Assembly (NCBI RefSeq): GCF_034479555.1
Contig: NZ_CP140151.1
Location: 2,666,001-2,730,000 of the forward strand
Reading direction: 5' to 3'
From: Chromohalobacter canadensis
GTDB taxonomy: Bacteria > Pseudomonadota > Gammaproteobacteria > Pseudomonadales > Halomonadaceae
DNA: 64,000 bases
Position numbers and translations under genes: made by a program
Shown here: positions 51,362-60,387 of the stretch, piece after piece
Numbering within the stretch: the stretch's first letter is position 1
Layout of the letters: each line of letters begins with the position of its first letter
Notes under the pieces: model-generated
Databases searched by the model: none
The model's input: only the letters and a program-made list of their open reading frames with translations
What the model was told of the DNA's origin: nothing

Positions 51362-53461
51362 ATGTCCCGCTCCTTCTCCCCGTCGCTGCCGATCAACGTG
51401 CTGTCGTCCCCGGCACGCTGCCTGGCCATGGCAACATTACTGCTCGGCTGCCCGCTGGCGGCGCAGGCACAAGACAACGCCGCACAGAGCGATACGGTGG
51501 TCGTCACCGCGACGGCGTTGAAGGTTGCCACACCGCCCATGGAAACCCCGCGTGCCGTATCCCAGGTGGGGCGTGACGAACTCGACAAGCGCGCCGTCAA
51601 TAGTTATGACGAGACCTTCCGCTATCGCAGTGGGGTGCAGTCAGCGCCTTATGGCAGCGACAACGGCGTCGATTGGTTCAACATCCGCGGTTTCAGTGGC
51701 GAAGATTCGACCTACCAGGATGGACTACGCCTTTTTCGTGAGGGTGGCTACTTCTGGTGGGTGACCGAGCCCTTCGGCCTGGAGCGCGTCGATCTGCTCA
51801 AGGGGCCGGCCTCGATTCTCTACGGCGAAGCGCCTCCCGGTGGTGTGGTTAACGCGATCAGCAAGCGGCCCACCGACGAAAAGCAGGGGCAGTTCGAGAT
51901 CCAGGGAGGCAACAAGGATCATCGCCAGGTTGGGATCGACACCTCTGGCCCGGTTGCCGGCACCGACAACATGCGCTATCGCATGGTGGGGCTCTTCCGC
52001 GAGGGCGATGGCGAACTGGATCACACTGACAATCAGCGGGTATATCTGGCCCCGAGCCTAGCGGTGGATCTCTCTGACGATACCACCGTGACGTTCCTGG
52101 CCAGCTACATGAAGGACCACGGGACCCCCAGCAAGGGCTTTCGGCCGGTGGGTGGTTCGTTGGAAGGCACCGAATTCGGGCATATCGACCGCGAAACCAA
52201 CCTGGGAGAGCCAGATTACGAGCGTCAGGAACGCGAGCAGATTTCCCTAGGCTACGAGCTCGAGCACGATATCGACGACACGTGGCAGTTCCAGCAGAAT
52301 CTGCGCTACAACAGTATGGATCTGCTACTGCGCTCGCTCTCACCTTTTACCACGCTCAATACGGACGGCCGCACGGTGGGCCGTTACCTGACATATCGCG
52401 ATGGTAGTTACGATTCTTTTACCGCGGATAATCGCCTGGTAGGTAAGTGGTTTACCGAGAATACCGAAAATACGCTATTGTTGGGGGTCGATTACCAGCA
52501 CTTTGATGTCGATTATCAGAACGGTGATGGTACAGGGGATTTCGCAGGCTTCGATGTTTTCGATCCTGAGTACGGCAATTATTCGCCTGGCACCTTGCAG
52601 TATCATGCCGAAGAGAAAAAAGAGCAGATCGGCGTCTACATACAGGATCAGCTACGCCTGGGAGAGCGCTGGATCCTGCTGGGTGGCGTGCGCCACGACT
52701 CGGCTAGCGTGGAAAGCTACAGTGACGATCCCAGTGCAGCGGATTACGATGAAACCGAGAACCAGCTGTCGTTCAGCGGCGGCGTGATGTATCTCGGCGA
52801 TTACGGAGTCTCGCCTTACCTCAGCTACAGCGAATCGTTCAGTCCGCAAGTCGGGCGCGGGCCGGATGGACAGGCCTACGAACCCAGCGAGGGCGAACAA
52901 TGGGAAGCCGGGGTCAAGTACACGCCCGATTGGCTGGATGGTTACATGACCGCCGCCGTGTTCGATCTCAAGGAAACCAATACTTTATATACAAATGATC
53001 AGTTCATCCAATCGCAAGGCGGTGAACGTCATTCACAAGGTTTCGAACTAGAAGGTGTAGGATATCTGACCGAACAGCTACAGCTGACGGCTTCTTATAC
53101 CTATCTGGATACGACTATCGAAGATCCCGAGCGTGGTGAGTTCCGCGCCGGTTTGACACCTCGTCACGAGGCCTCGCTATGGCTAGACTATGGCTTCGAG
53201 GGTGGCGCCCTGCAGGGGCTGGATGTCGGTGCCGGGGCGCGTTACGTGGGCGAGAGCGTCAACGCCGACCCCAATAGTGACGATGAAGTCTCTTCTTATA
53301 CTGTGTACGACGCCATGGCCAGCTACGAGATCAACTCCGCGTGGACGGCACAGGTCAACGTCACCAACCTGACGGACAAGGATTATATTCGCGGGTGTGA
53401 TTCTTGGTGCTACTACGGCGAGTCGCGTAGCGTGATCGGCAGCCTCAATTATCGCTGGTAA
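51362..53461 (+). CDS. TonB-dependent ferric-siderophore receptor (FhuA/FoxA-like)
   Basis: A 699-residue receptor. The signal peptide is about 1-37 (LAMATLLLGCPLAAQA), the TonB box DTVVVTATALK and the plug NIRGFSGEDSTYQDGLRLF, ERVDLLKGPASILYGEAPPGGVVNAISKRP. The C-terminal barrel closes with SRSVIGSLNYRW (terminal aromatic). The plug pattern is that of ferrichrome/ferrioxamine receptors, matching the adjacent FhuBDC-type genes. The ATG at 51362 has AAGGA six bases upstream, preferred to ATG 51344. A Cys pair (GCDSWCYYG) near the end may form a disulphide. Stretches around 52.4-52.6 and 53.0-53.1 kb are less GC-rich than the rest. Confidence 0.9.
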   Translation: MSRSFSPSLPINVLSSPARCLAMATLLLGCPLAAQAQDNAAQSDTVVVTATALKVATPPMETPRAVSQVGRDELDKRAVNSYDETFRYRSGVQSAPYGSDNGVDWFNIRGFSGEDSTYQDGLRLFREGGYFWWVTEPFGLERVDLLKGPASILYGEAPPGGVVNAISKRPTDEKQGQFEIQGGNKDHRQVGIDTSGPVAGTDNMRYRMVGLFREGDGELDHTDNQRVYLAPSLAVDLSDDTTVTFLASYMKDHGTPSKGFRPVGGSLEGTEFGHIDRETNLGEPDYERQEREQISLGYELEHDIDDTWQFQQNLRYNSMDLLLRSLSPFTTLNTDGRTVGRYLTYRDGSYDSFTADNRLVGKWFTENTENTLLLGVDYQHFDVDYQNGDGTGDFAGFDVFDPEYGNYSPGTLQYHAEEKKEQIGVYIQDQLRLGERWILLGGVRHDSASVESYSDDPSAADYDETENQLSFSGGVMYLGDYGVSPYLSYSESFSPQVGRGPDGQAYEPSEGEQWEAGVKYTPDWLDGYMTAAVFDLKETNTLYTNDQFIQSQGGERHSQGFELEGVGYLTEQLQLTASYTYLDTTIEDPERGEFRAGLTPRHEASLWLDYGFEGGALQGLDVGAGARYVGESVNADPNSDDEVSSYTVYDAMASYEINSAWTAQVNVTNLTDKDYIRGCDSWCYYGESRSVIGSLNYRW

Positions 53462-53494
53462 GCGGAAAGTTATAAGAAGTCACAAGTAAAATGT

Positions 53495-53528
53495 AAAAAA
53501 TGGCCCGGGGAATCCCGGGCCATTTTTT
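53495..53528. terminator. Bidirectional terminator after the FhuA-like receptor
   Basis: AAAAAA then TGGCCCGGG (53501-53509), a four-base loop, CCCGGGCCA (53514-53522) and TTTTTT. T runs occur on both strands, so it may also serve the leftward fhuB gene. Confidence 0.93.
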
Positions 53529-53562
53529 CTTGATCGTCATACTTCATGTGCCGGTACTATTG

Positions 53563-53594
53563 TCTTCCATCTTCCATCTTCCATCTTCCATCTT
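53563..53594. repeat. TCTTCCA heptamer tandem repeat
   Basis: Four exact units (53563-53590) plus TCTT, lying just past the fhuB stop and after the receptor terminator. It is non-coding as annotated. Confidence 0.85.
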
Positions 53595-53598
53595 GCCC

Positions 53599-55608
53599 CT
53601 ACAGCTTCCTCAACGACCACATGAAGTAGGCGCCACCGAGCAGCGAGGACATCAGGCCGGCGGGGATTTCCTCGGGGAACAGCCACTGCCGTCCCAACCA
53701 GTCGGCCAGCACCATCAATAATGCGCCCAGCAAAGCGGCGGCGAGCAGGTGGGCGCGTGCCCGCGACGCGCCCAGCAGGCGTGCCATGTGCGGTGCGAGC
53801 AACCCCACGAAGGATAGCGGTCCGACCACCAGCGTGGCAGCGGCGGTGAGCAGGGCGACGATCCCCAGCAGGGCGAGGCGCGCTCGGTCGACGTTGACGC
53901 CCAGCGAGCGGGCGCTGGAGTTGCCCATCGGCAACAGGTCCAGCCAGCGTGACAGGCATTGCATCGCCAGCGTTAATATCACGGCGCTTGCTACTACGAC
54001 GATGGCCAAAGTGGTGTCGACGTAATAGGTCGAGCCCGACATCCAGGCCAGAAGCTGCTGCGTGCGAGGGTCGCCGTTGGCCAGCACGATGCTGCGCAGC
54101 GGGTCGAACAGCGCGGTGATGGCGATGCCCGTCAACAGCACGCGCTCCGGCTGGAAACCGCTGCGGCGGTTGATCAGTAGCAGCACGCCTAACGTTGCCA
54201 ATGCGCTCAGGGTGCCGGCGAGCAGTAGCACTGGCAGGCCTACGCCCGGCACGAACAGCACCACGCCGATCAGGCCGATGGCGGTACCGCCGCTGATCCC
54301 CACGACTTCCGGACTGGCCATGGGGTTGCCGGTCACGCGTTGAATCAAGGTCCCGGCCAAGGCCAATAGCGTGCCGGCACCCGCCGCCGCCAGCGTGCGC
54401 GGCAAGCGCCATTCATGTGTGGCTTGCCAAATTGCCCACGAGGGCCAGGCCCATCCCTCGCTATTCTGGCCGAGCAACAGAGAGGCCGCGAGCGCGACCG
54501 TGAGTGCCAGCCCCAACACCATCAGCAAGCGGCCGGGATGCCGACGACGCGGCGCCGTCAGCATGGGTGCGGTATGCGGACGGTCGCCCCCCAGCTTGAG
54601 ACGCGGGATCAGCCATAACAGCAGCGGTGCACCCAGGGCGGCGGTCGTCGCGCCAGTGGGGATCATGGTCGGTAGCGCGCCGGAAAACCGCTGCAGGAGT
54701 TGGTCGGTCGTGGTCAGCAACAAGGCGCCCAATATCGGCGCCCATAGCAAGCGCTGGGGCAGCGTGCGCGCGCCCAGCAGGCGGACGATGGCCGGTGCCG
54801 CCAGGCCGATGAAACCAATGATGCCGATCACGCTGACCACGCAGGCGGTGATGAAGACTGCCAGCCCCAGGCTCAGCAGACGCAGATGCTTGAGCGAGAC
54901 ACCCAGGCTGCGGGCGTTGACGTCGTCGAGCTCGAGAATCGCCAGTGGGCGCAGCATGAGCCCGGCCAGCACCAGCGCGATGGCCAGGCGCGGGAGCAGA
55001 TAGAGCACGCCGTCCCAGCTGTTTTGCGAGAGCGACCCCGCGCCCCACACCATCAAGCCGCGCAACTCTTCCTGGTGAAAGAGGATCAGCGTGGTGCTGA
55101 CCGCGCCCAGGTAAAGATTGACCACCAATCCGGCGAGTACCACCACCATGGGCGCGAGGCCGCGTCGCCACGCCAGGGCAAACACCAGCCCCATGGCCAG
55201 ACCGCCGCCCACCAGAGCCACCCATTCGCGGCCGAGAACGAGCAGCCCCGGCGCGAACAGCGTGGCGAGCAGCAAGGCAAGTTGTGCCCCCGTCGCGACG
55301 CCAAGAGTCGTGGGCGCGGCCAGGGGGTTGCGTAGCACTTGCTGCATCAAGACCCCGGCGATGCCCAGGGCGCCACCGGCCAGCAGGGCGATCGTCCAGC
55401 GTGGCAGCCAGCTGTAGTGCGTCAGCAGCTGGTCGATGTTGCCTTCGTCGGGGGCGAACAGTGCCTGCGCCCACTGCGCGACGGGCAGTTGCGTTGCGAG
55501 TGAGAGACCGCTCAGAGCAAGACACACCAGCGCGAGCAGTGTGCAGAGACGCGCAGGGGTCAGCACGAAATGCGGGAACGGCAAGGAACGGGAGATCCAG
55601 TCACTCAT
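53599..55608 (-). CDS. fhuB: Fused FecCD-type permease, ferric hydroxamate importer FhuB
   Basis: A 669-residue double-length permease with two homologous halves of about 330 residues, each with about 10 helices, as in FhuB. Half 1 has [28 protein letters not shown] and [22 protein letters not shown]; half 2 has [55 protein letters not shown] and [18 protein letters not shown]. The linker carries PRRRHPGR. The ATG at 55608 overlaps the fhuD stop by eight bases; GTG at 55620 is an alternative. It is last of fhuC-fhuD-fhuB. Confidence 0.93.
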   Translation of the reverse strand: MSDWISRSLPFPHFVLTPARLCTLLALVCLALSGLSLATQLPVAQWAQALFAPDEGNIDQLLTHYSWLPRWTIALLAGGALGIAGVLMQQVLRNPLAAPTTLGVATGAQLALLLATLFAPGLLVLGREWVALVGGGLAMGLVFALAWRRGLAPMVVVLAGLVVNLYLGAVSTTLILFHQEELRGLMVWGAGSLSQNSWDGVLYLLPRLAIALVLAGLMLRPLAILELDDVNARSLGVSLKHLRLLSLGLAVFITACVVSVIGIIGFIGLAAPAIVRLLGARTLPQRLLWAPILGALLLTTTDQLLQRFSGALPTMIPTGATTAALGAPLLLWLIPRLKLGGDRPHTAPMLTAPRRRHPGRLLMVLGLALTVALAASLLLGQNSEGWAWPSWAIWQATHEWRLPRTLAAAGAGTLLALAGTLIQRVTGNPMASPEVVGISGGTAIGLIGVVLFVPGVGLPVLLLAGTLSALATLGVLLLINRRSGFQPERVLLTGIAITALFDPLRSIVLANGDPRTQQLLAWMSGSTYYVDTTLAIVVVASAVILTLAMQCLSRWLDLLPMGNSSARSLGVNVDRARLALLGIVALLTAAATLVVGPLSFVGLLAPHMARLLGASRARAHLLAAALLGALLMVLADWLGRQWLFPEEIPAGLMSSLLGGAYFMWSLRKL

Positions 55609-56533
55609 CAGGCGTCTCACGGGTCGGCGGTGTTGCGGCCGCGTCGATGAGCGTCTGGCTAAGATGATCGGCGAAGCGTGCTGCGGAGGGGGCGCCGCCG
55701 AAACTCCATACCGGTGGCAGCGTGAGCACGTCGTCGCGACGTACGGACGGCAAGTGTTGCCACAGAGCGCTCGATTCGAGGCGCTCTTCGACGCCGACGG
55801 GTAGCGGCTCGATCACGACCAGGCGTGCATCATCGAGCTTGGCCAATGTTTCCAATCCCACGGTGGAGAATCCCCAGTAATTGGTGTTGTCCTGCCAGGC
55901 GTTTTCCAGGCCCAGGCGCTGCATGACAGCGTTATAGAGGCTATTTTCGCCGAACACGCGCACATGACGGTCGTCGACGAACTGCACGACGAGCAAGGGC
56001 CGGTCGTCGATCTCCCGGCTAGCGAGCGTGTGCCGCAAGAGCGCGAGGTGAGCGTCCAGCCAGGCGAGCAGCGTGTCCGCCTCCGCCTTGCGGTTGGCAA
56101 TGGCGCCGATCTCGCGGGTGGCACTTTTCAGCCGCGTCCACAGATCGCTGCCGGGGCTATAGAGCGCGACGGTGTCGGTCGGGGCGATGCGTTCGAGGCT
56201 AGGTGACAGGGTGCTGAACATCGGCGAGAGCAGAATACGGTCGGGCGCGAGCTGGGCCAGCAGTTCACGATTGGGTTGCGCACGCAGTCCGATATCGGCC
56301 ACTTCGTCGGGCAGCGGCGGTGCGCCTACCCATTCGCGGTAGGCATCCGTTTGCGCCACGCCCACGGGCGTCACGCCGAGTGCCAGCAGCGTTTCGGCGA
56401 TGGTCCAGTCGACGGTGGCGATACGCGGCGTTTCAGCGGCGCTGGTGGTATGCGGCCCGGCGAGAAGCACCAGCAACGCCAAGGCAAGGAAATGAAAGCG
56501 GAGAGCGTCTCCGCGCATCGACAACGGCGTCAC
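55601..56533 (-). CDS. fhuD: Periplasmic ferric-hydroxamate binding protein FhuD
   Basis: A 310-residue binding protein. The signal region is [23 protein letters not shown]. The mature part shows FhuD features: [60 protein letters not shown] and [22 protein letters not shown]. It accepts hydroxamate-type ferric siderophores in the family. GTG at 56533 has GGAG five bases upstream and is preferred; the in-frame ATG at 56518 is possible. It lies 10 bases after the fhuC stop. Confidence 0.9.
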   Translation of the reverse strand: MTPLSMRGDALRFHFLALALLVLLAGPHTTSAAETPRIATVDWTIAETLLALGVTPVGVAQTDAYREWVGAPPLPDEVADIGLRAQPNRELLAQLAPDRILLSPMFSTLSPSLERIAPTDTVALYSPGSDLWTRLKSATREIGAIANRKAEADTLLAWLDAHLALLRHTLASREIDDRPLLVVQFVDDRHVRVFGENSLYNAVMQRLGLENAWQDNTNYWGFSTVGLETLAKLDDARLVVIEPLPVGVEERLESSALWQHLPSVRRDDVLTLPPVWSFGGAPSAARFADHLSQTLIDAAATPPTRETPDE

Positions 56534-56543
56534 AGCGACTCCA

Positions 56544-57311
56544 TCAATGCAGCACGGCGATGGGGTGCTCGCCGCCGGGGTGGGACATGACCCGCATGGG
56601 GATGCCGTAGATGGCTTCCAGAGTGGCATCGCACATCAAGTCACTGGGCGCGCCTTGGGCAAGCACTTGCCCGCTGTGCAGGGCGATCAGATGATCGCAG
56701 TAACGCGCTGCCATGTTGACGTCGTGAAGGACGATGACGACGCCTAGCCCCAGCTCACGACACAGTGATCGCACCAAGGCCAGCACTTCCACCTGATGGG
56801 CGATGTCCAGCGCCGCCAGGGGTTCGTCCAACAGCAGGAAGCGGCTTTCCTGGGCGAGCAGCATCGCCAACCACACGCGCTGGCGCTCGCCGCCGGAAAG
56901 CGTGTCGACCAAGCGGTCGGCGAAGGCTTCGGTATGGGTGAGCGCGATGGCACGATCGATCTGCGTCTTGTCTTTACCGTTGAGACGCCCCAGAAGGCCA
57001 TGCCAGGGATAGCGCCCGAAGCCCACCAGCTCGCGGCCGGTGAGGTTATCGGCGCTGGGCAGGTGTTGGGGCAGATACGCCACGTGGCGGGCGAATTCAC
57101 GCGTGCCCCAATCGGCGAGTGGACGCTTGTCGAGGCGAATGCCGCCTCGGCTGGGGGCTTGTTGTTGCGCGAGAAGCTTGAGCAGGGTCGACTTGCCCGA
57201 GCCGTTATGGCCAATCAGCCCATACACCTTGCCTTCCTCGAAAGTGAGGTCGGTGGGTTGCAATAGGCACTGGCCGTTGACCTCGAAGCTGGCAGCGTCG
57301 ACGTTGAACAT
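56544..57311 (-). CDS. fhuC: Ferric-hydroxamate ABC transporter ATPase FhuC
   Basis: A 255-residue ATPase. Walker A is GHNGSGKST, the Q-loop lies in AYLPQHLPS, the signature is LSGGERQRVWLAMLLAQ, Walker B is FLLLDEPLAALD and the H-loop is VLHDVNMAARYCDH. The conserved FhuC phrase LVGFGRYPWHGLLGRL is present. The ATG at 57311 starts the family-like N terminus; the frame stays open 54 codons upstream without homology. It is first of fhuC-fhuD-fhuB. Upstream I see only a weak Fur-like match (about 11 of 19 near 57356-57374). Confidence 0.93.
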   Translation of the reverse strand: MFNVDAASFEVNGQCLLQPTDLTFEEGKVYGLIGHNGSGKSTLLKLLAQQQAPSRGGIRLDKRPLADWGTREFARHVAYLPQHLPSADNLTGRELVGFGRYPWHGLLGRLNGKDKTQIDRAIALTHTEAFADRLVDTLSGGERQRVWLAMLLAQESRFLLLDEPLAALDIAHQVEVLALVRSLCRELGLGVVIVLHDVNMAARYCDHLIALHSGQVLAQGAPSDLMCDATLEAIYGIPMRVMSHPGGEHPIAVLH

Positions 57312-57482
57312 CAGGTGGACCCCAAGCGGGAGAAAGCATAGGGCGCAATCGTAATTCAAATAAGAACGGTTATCAAAACTCCTTGCCCCGTCATGACGCG
57401 GGGTGAGCGTATTGGAGGGGCCCCTCAGAGGAGCGGGCCGTCCAGGGATCAGGCGCCATGATCCGAATAGCAAAGAGTCTGC

Positions 57483-58211
57483 CTAGAACGGCAGCGCGAT
57501 CACACTCAAGAGTCGGCGTGGATCCGCCACGTACTGGCCATGGCACGGCGTGCCGGCGGGCCAGTCAGGGGCGAGCGTGGTGAGAAGACGAAGCGTGACG
57601 CGGCCTTCTTCGGGTTGCCAGTTCGCGAGTTCGGCATCCTGAAAGTAAAAGCGTCGCTGCACTAGCGGGAACAGTGCCTTGAACAGGCTTTCCTTGCAGG
57701 AGAAGACCAGGGTGGTGAACATTGCCTGCTCCTCGGCGGGGAGCCGGTCGCGCCAGTCGCGTTCCCGGGGTGTGAGAATCTGCGGCGAGAGACGCGTCGC
57801 GCGTGCCGCCGGCATCAGTGTTTCGGCATCCAGCCCCAGCCCCTGCCAATGGCGAGCCGGCGCCGCCAGGGCGGCGGCGAAACCGGCACTGTGCGTAATG
57901 CTTCCGACCGTGCCCGCTGGCCAGCAAGGCGCCCGTGTCTCCGCGATTCCTGGTACCTCGGCATGGCCCGTCACGGCGCGCAGGGCATCGCGAGCGCACA
58001 GGCGTCCGGCGAGAAACTCCGCACGGCGCTTGGCAACGGCCGAGCTAAGCCCTGTTGGCAGGGCGATGCCGTGCTCGGTAAAAGCCGCTTCGCATATCGC
58101 GTCCGCCGTGAAATTCACCCCCCGCCAGGCGACATGGGGTAGCGTATGCGGCCAGGGCCACGCCTGCTGCCAGTCCTGACAGCCGGCGGGGAGATCGAGC
58201 GTTTCCGGCAT
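57483..58211 (-). CDS. EntD-type 4'-phosphopantetheinyl transferase
   Basis: A 242-residue PPTase that would load phosphopantetheine on carrier proteins. Key motifs are RRAEFLAGRLCARDALRAV, GSITHSAGFAAALAA, the Mg-binding GLDAETL and the catalytic FSCKESLFKALFP near residue 170. It resembles EntD and PcpS. Neither siderophore system in the window needs a carrier protein, so its target lies elsewhere (fatty-acid ACP or a distant NRPS). It is co-directional with the downstream fhuCDB set (171-base gap) and with the YceI-like gene three bases upstream. Confidence 0.9.
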   Translation of the reverse strand: MPETLDLPAGCQDWQQAWPWPHTLPHVAWRGVNFTADAICEAAFTEHGIALPTGLSSAVAKRRAEFLAGRLCARDALRAVTGHAEVPGIAETRAPCWPAGTVGSITHSAGFAAALAAPARHWQGLGLDAETLMPAARATRLSPQILTPRERDWRDRLPAEEQAMFTTLVFSCKESLFKALFPLVQRRFYFQDAELANWQPEEGRVTLRLLTTLAPDWPAGTPCHGQYVADPRRLLSVIALPF

Positions 58212-58214
58212 GCG

Positions 58215-58823
58215 TCAGCGATCCACCAGTACCGCGTCGAGTTCGACCGGCACTTCGTCGTCGATCTGCTGATAGCCGAGCAGGCCGAGCACCGTGCGCG
58301 CGGTCTGATTCTGCATGATGACGTTGCCATCCAGCGCCACCGCCTCGGCATTGCGAACGCGTATCTCGCTTTCGCTCTCACGCGTGAAACGCACCTTCAG
58401 CGGTTGCTGCTGCGAGGCATCGCCATCCTTCACGCTGAGTGTTAGCGTTTCGGTGCGAGACTCGCCGACGGGTAGATTGTCGAGCACGCCTGGGTCCAGT
58501 TGCGTGACCACCGTGGTCAGCTCGGTATCCGACAGGCTCTCCATCCACGGTGGGAGATCGCCCAACTGATCCAAGACATCGGTTTGATTGAGCCGCACGG
58601 GTAGGCGCAGCGTGCCATCCTCCGCGATATGGCCGTCCATGCGCTTCAATGCGTGGCGATGCGCCACTGACTCGCCGGACGACGTGATCTCGGTGATCGT
58701 CGTCTCGACGCGTGACTTCTCCGGATCCAGTTGCCAATCCGCCTGCGCCACGCAAGGCAGCGCGACCACGCCCAACGCCGCTGCCCAAGCAAAACGACGC
58801 GCCATTCGCTTCATTTGATACAT
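58215..58823 (-). CDS. YceI-like secreted lipocalin-fold protein
   Basis: A 202-residue exported protein. The signal peptide is about 1-28 (RRFAWAAALGVVALPCVAQA), cut before DWQLDPEKSRVETTIT, which is the YceI start pattern. The rest has beta-rich YceI-like segments (GTLRLPVRLNQTDVLDQL, LDGNVIMQNQTARTVLG). YceI proteins bind isoprenoid-like or amphiphilic molecules in the periplasm; the role is unknown here. The ATG at 58823 has GGAGG eight bases upstream. It lies three bases before the PPTase start and is probably co-transcribed. Confidence 0.75.
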   Translation of the reverse strand: MYQMKRMARRFAWAAALGVVALPCVAQADWQLDPEKSRVETTITEITSSGESVAHRHALKRMDGHIAEDGTLRLPVRLNQTDVLDQLGDLPPWMESLSDTELTTVVTQLDPGVLDNLPVGESRTETLTLSVKDGDASQQQPLKVRFTRESESEIRVRNAEAVALDGNVIMQNQTARTVLGLLGYQQIDDEVPVELDAVLVDR

Positions 58824-58895
58824 CACCAAACCCTCCATGGGATGGAATCACACTCCAGGAGCCAATCACCCCTAGTCTCGTTTATCGGCTTCCGC

Positions 58896-58901
58896 TATGA
58901 T
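58896..58901 (+). promoter_or_regulatory. -10 element of the tRNA promoter
   Basis: TATGAT lies 17 bases before the tRNA and is followed by a GC-rich discriminator (GCCCCGTCGCG), as expected for a stringently controlled tRNA gene. No clear -35 hexamer is visible. Confidence 0.45.
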
Positions 58902-58918
58902 ACTGCCCCGTCGCGATA

Positions 58919-58995
<77 letters not shown>

Positions 58996-59093
58996 ATCTT
59001 TTCAATAGCTTAGCGCTTTGCGCTGGCGTGAGCCCCATAGTCCAAGGGTGCAGTTTCGGTACAGTGCCGATCCTTCAGCCCCTGGAGTTTTGC

Positions 59094-60153
59094 ATGGACA
59101 CCATTGTTAAGACCCCCTCTGGTAGCTGGAAAGCCGTCATTCGAAAGACCGGCTGGCCCACTACTGCCAAGACCTTTCGTACCAAACGAGATGCTCAGGA
59201 TTGGTCACGCCGTACCGAAGATGAAATGGTGCGCGGTGTCTATATCCAGCGCAGGGCCTCGGAGCGCATGACCTTGGAATCGGCCCTTAAGTGATACTTG
59301 GCCGACGTTACCCCTACCAAGAAGCCCAGCACCCAGAAGAGCGAGCGCGATAAGGCCGTGAAGCTCGTCGAGCACTTGGGTAAATATTCTCTCGCAGCTT
59401 TAATGCCTGACCTCATCGCAAATTATCGCGATACCCGTTTGAACAGCCTAGGGCGCAGAGGTTCACCGACCAGCCCCAACACTATGCGCCTGGAGCTTGC
59501 CTTGCTCAGCCACCTCTACACCGTCGCCATCCAGGAATGGGGGCTGGGGTTGACCTACAACCCCGTTCAGAACATCCGCAAGCCCAGCCCGGGGGAGGGG
59601 CGAGATCGGCGCCTGAGCCCCGACGAGGAGAAGCGCCTTTTCGCCGTGCTCCGGCAGCACAGCAACCCCATGCTGGCCTGGATCGCCAGAATCGCCCTGG
59701 AGACGGGCATGCGCTCCTCGGAGAACCTGACCCTCACGATCACAGGTCGACGTGAAACGCCGCGTGGTGCGCCTCACCGACACCAAGAACAATGAAGCCC
59801 GCCTGGTGCCGCTGACCCAAGCCGCGACCGAGGTGTTCAAGCAGGCGCTGAACAACCCGGTGCGCCCGCTCGACTGCGACCTGGTGTTCTTCGGTGAGCC
59901 TGGCCGGGACGGCAAGCGCGGCCCCTACGCCTACACCAAGCTCTGGAATCAGGCGAAGAAGAAGGCCGGCCTTGATGACTTCCGCTTTCATGACCTGCGC
60001 CATGAAGCCGTCAGCCGGCTGGTCGAGGCCGGACTGTCTGATCAGGAGGTCGCCGCGATCAGTGGCCACAAGTCGATGCAGATGCTGCGGCGGTATACCC
60101 ACTTGAGGGCTGAAGATCTAGTCGAAAAGCTGGATAAAATCATAATCAACTAA
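59094..60153 (+). pseudogene. Tyrosine-recombinase integrase, inactivated (nonsense plus frameshift)
   Basis: A phage/island integrase of about 350 residues broken twice. It starts at ATG 59094 (MDTIVKTPSGSWKAVIRK). An in-frame TGA at 59292-59294 interrupts LESALK-YLADVTPTKKPS, where CGA would restore Arg. A one-base loss near 59736 shifts the frame between SSENLTLT and RSQVDVKRRVVRL. The catalytic residues remain readable: Arg in GMRSSE, HDLRHE, GHKSMQ and the Tyr in RRYTHL. Position right after a tRNA is typical. It cannot make a full-length enzyme as it stands. Confidence 0.88.
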
Positions 60154-60387
60154 ATTTAGTGCTTTTAGTTTATTCTTTGCAACGTTGATCAGATTTTTTT
60201 TTAAATGACGAGGTCGAATTGAAGCTTTAGAGCGTTGTGGCTCAAGATATTTTTTTATGTTGATAGGTGATATTGTAGTGCCACATGGTTTAAGATGATG
60301 GGTTGTGACTTTTTTATGTAGAAGTGTATATTGTAAGTCCTGACATGAAAATTTAGTTGGTTATCTATTATGAAAAGGAGGAGTGGT

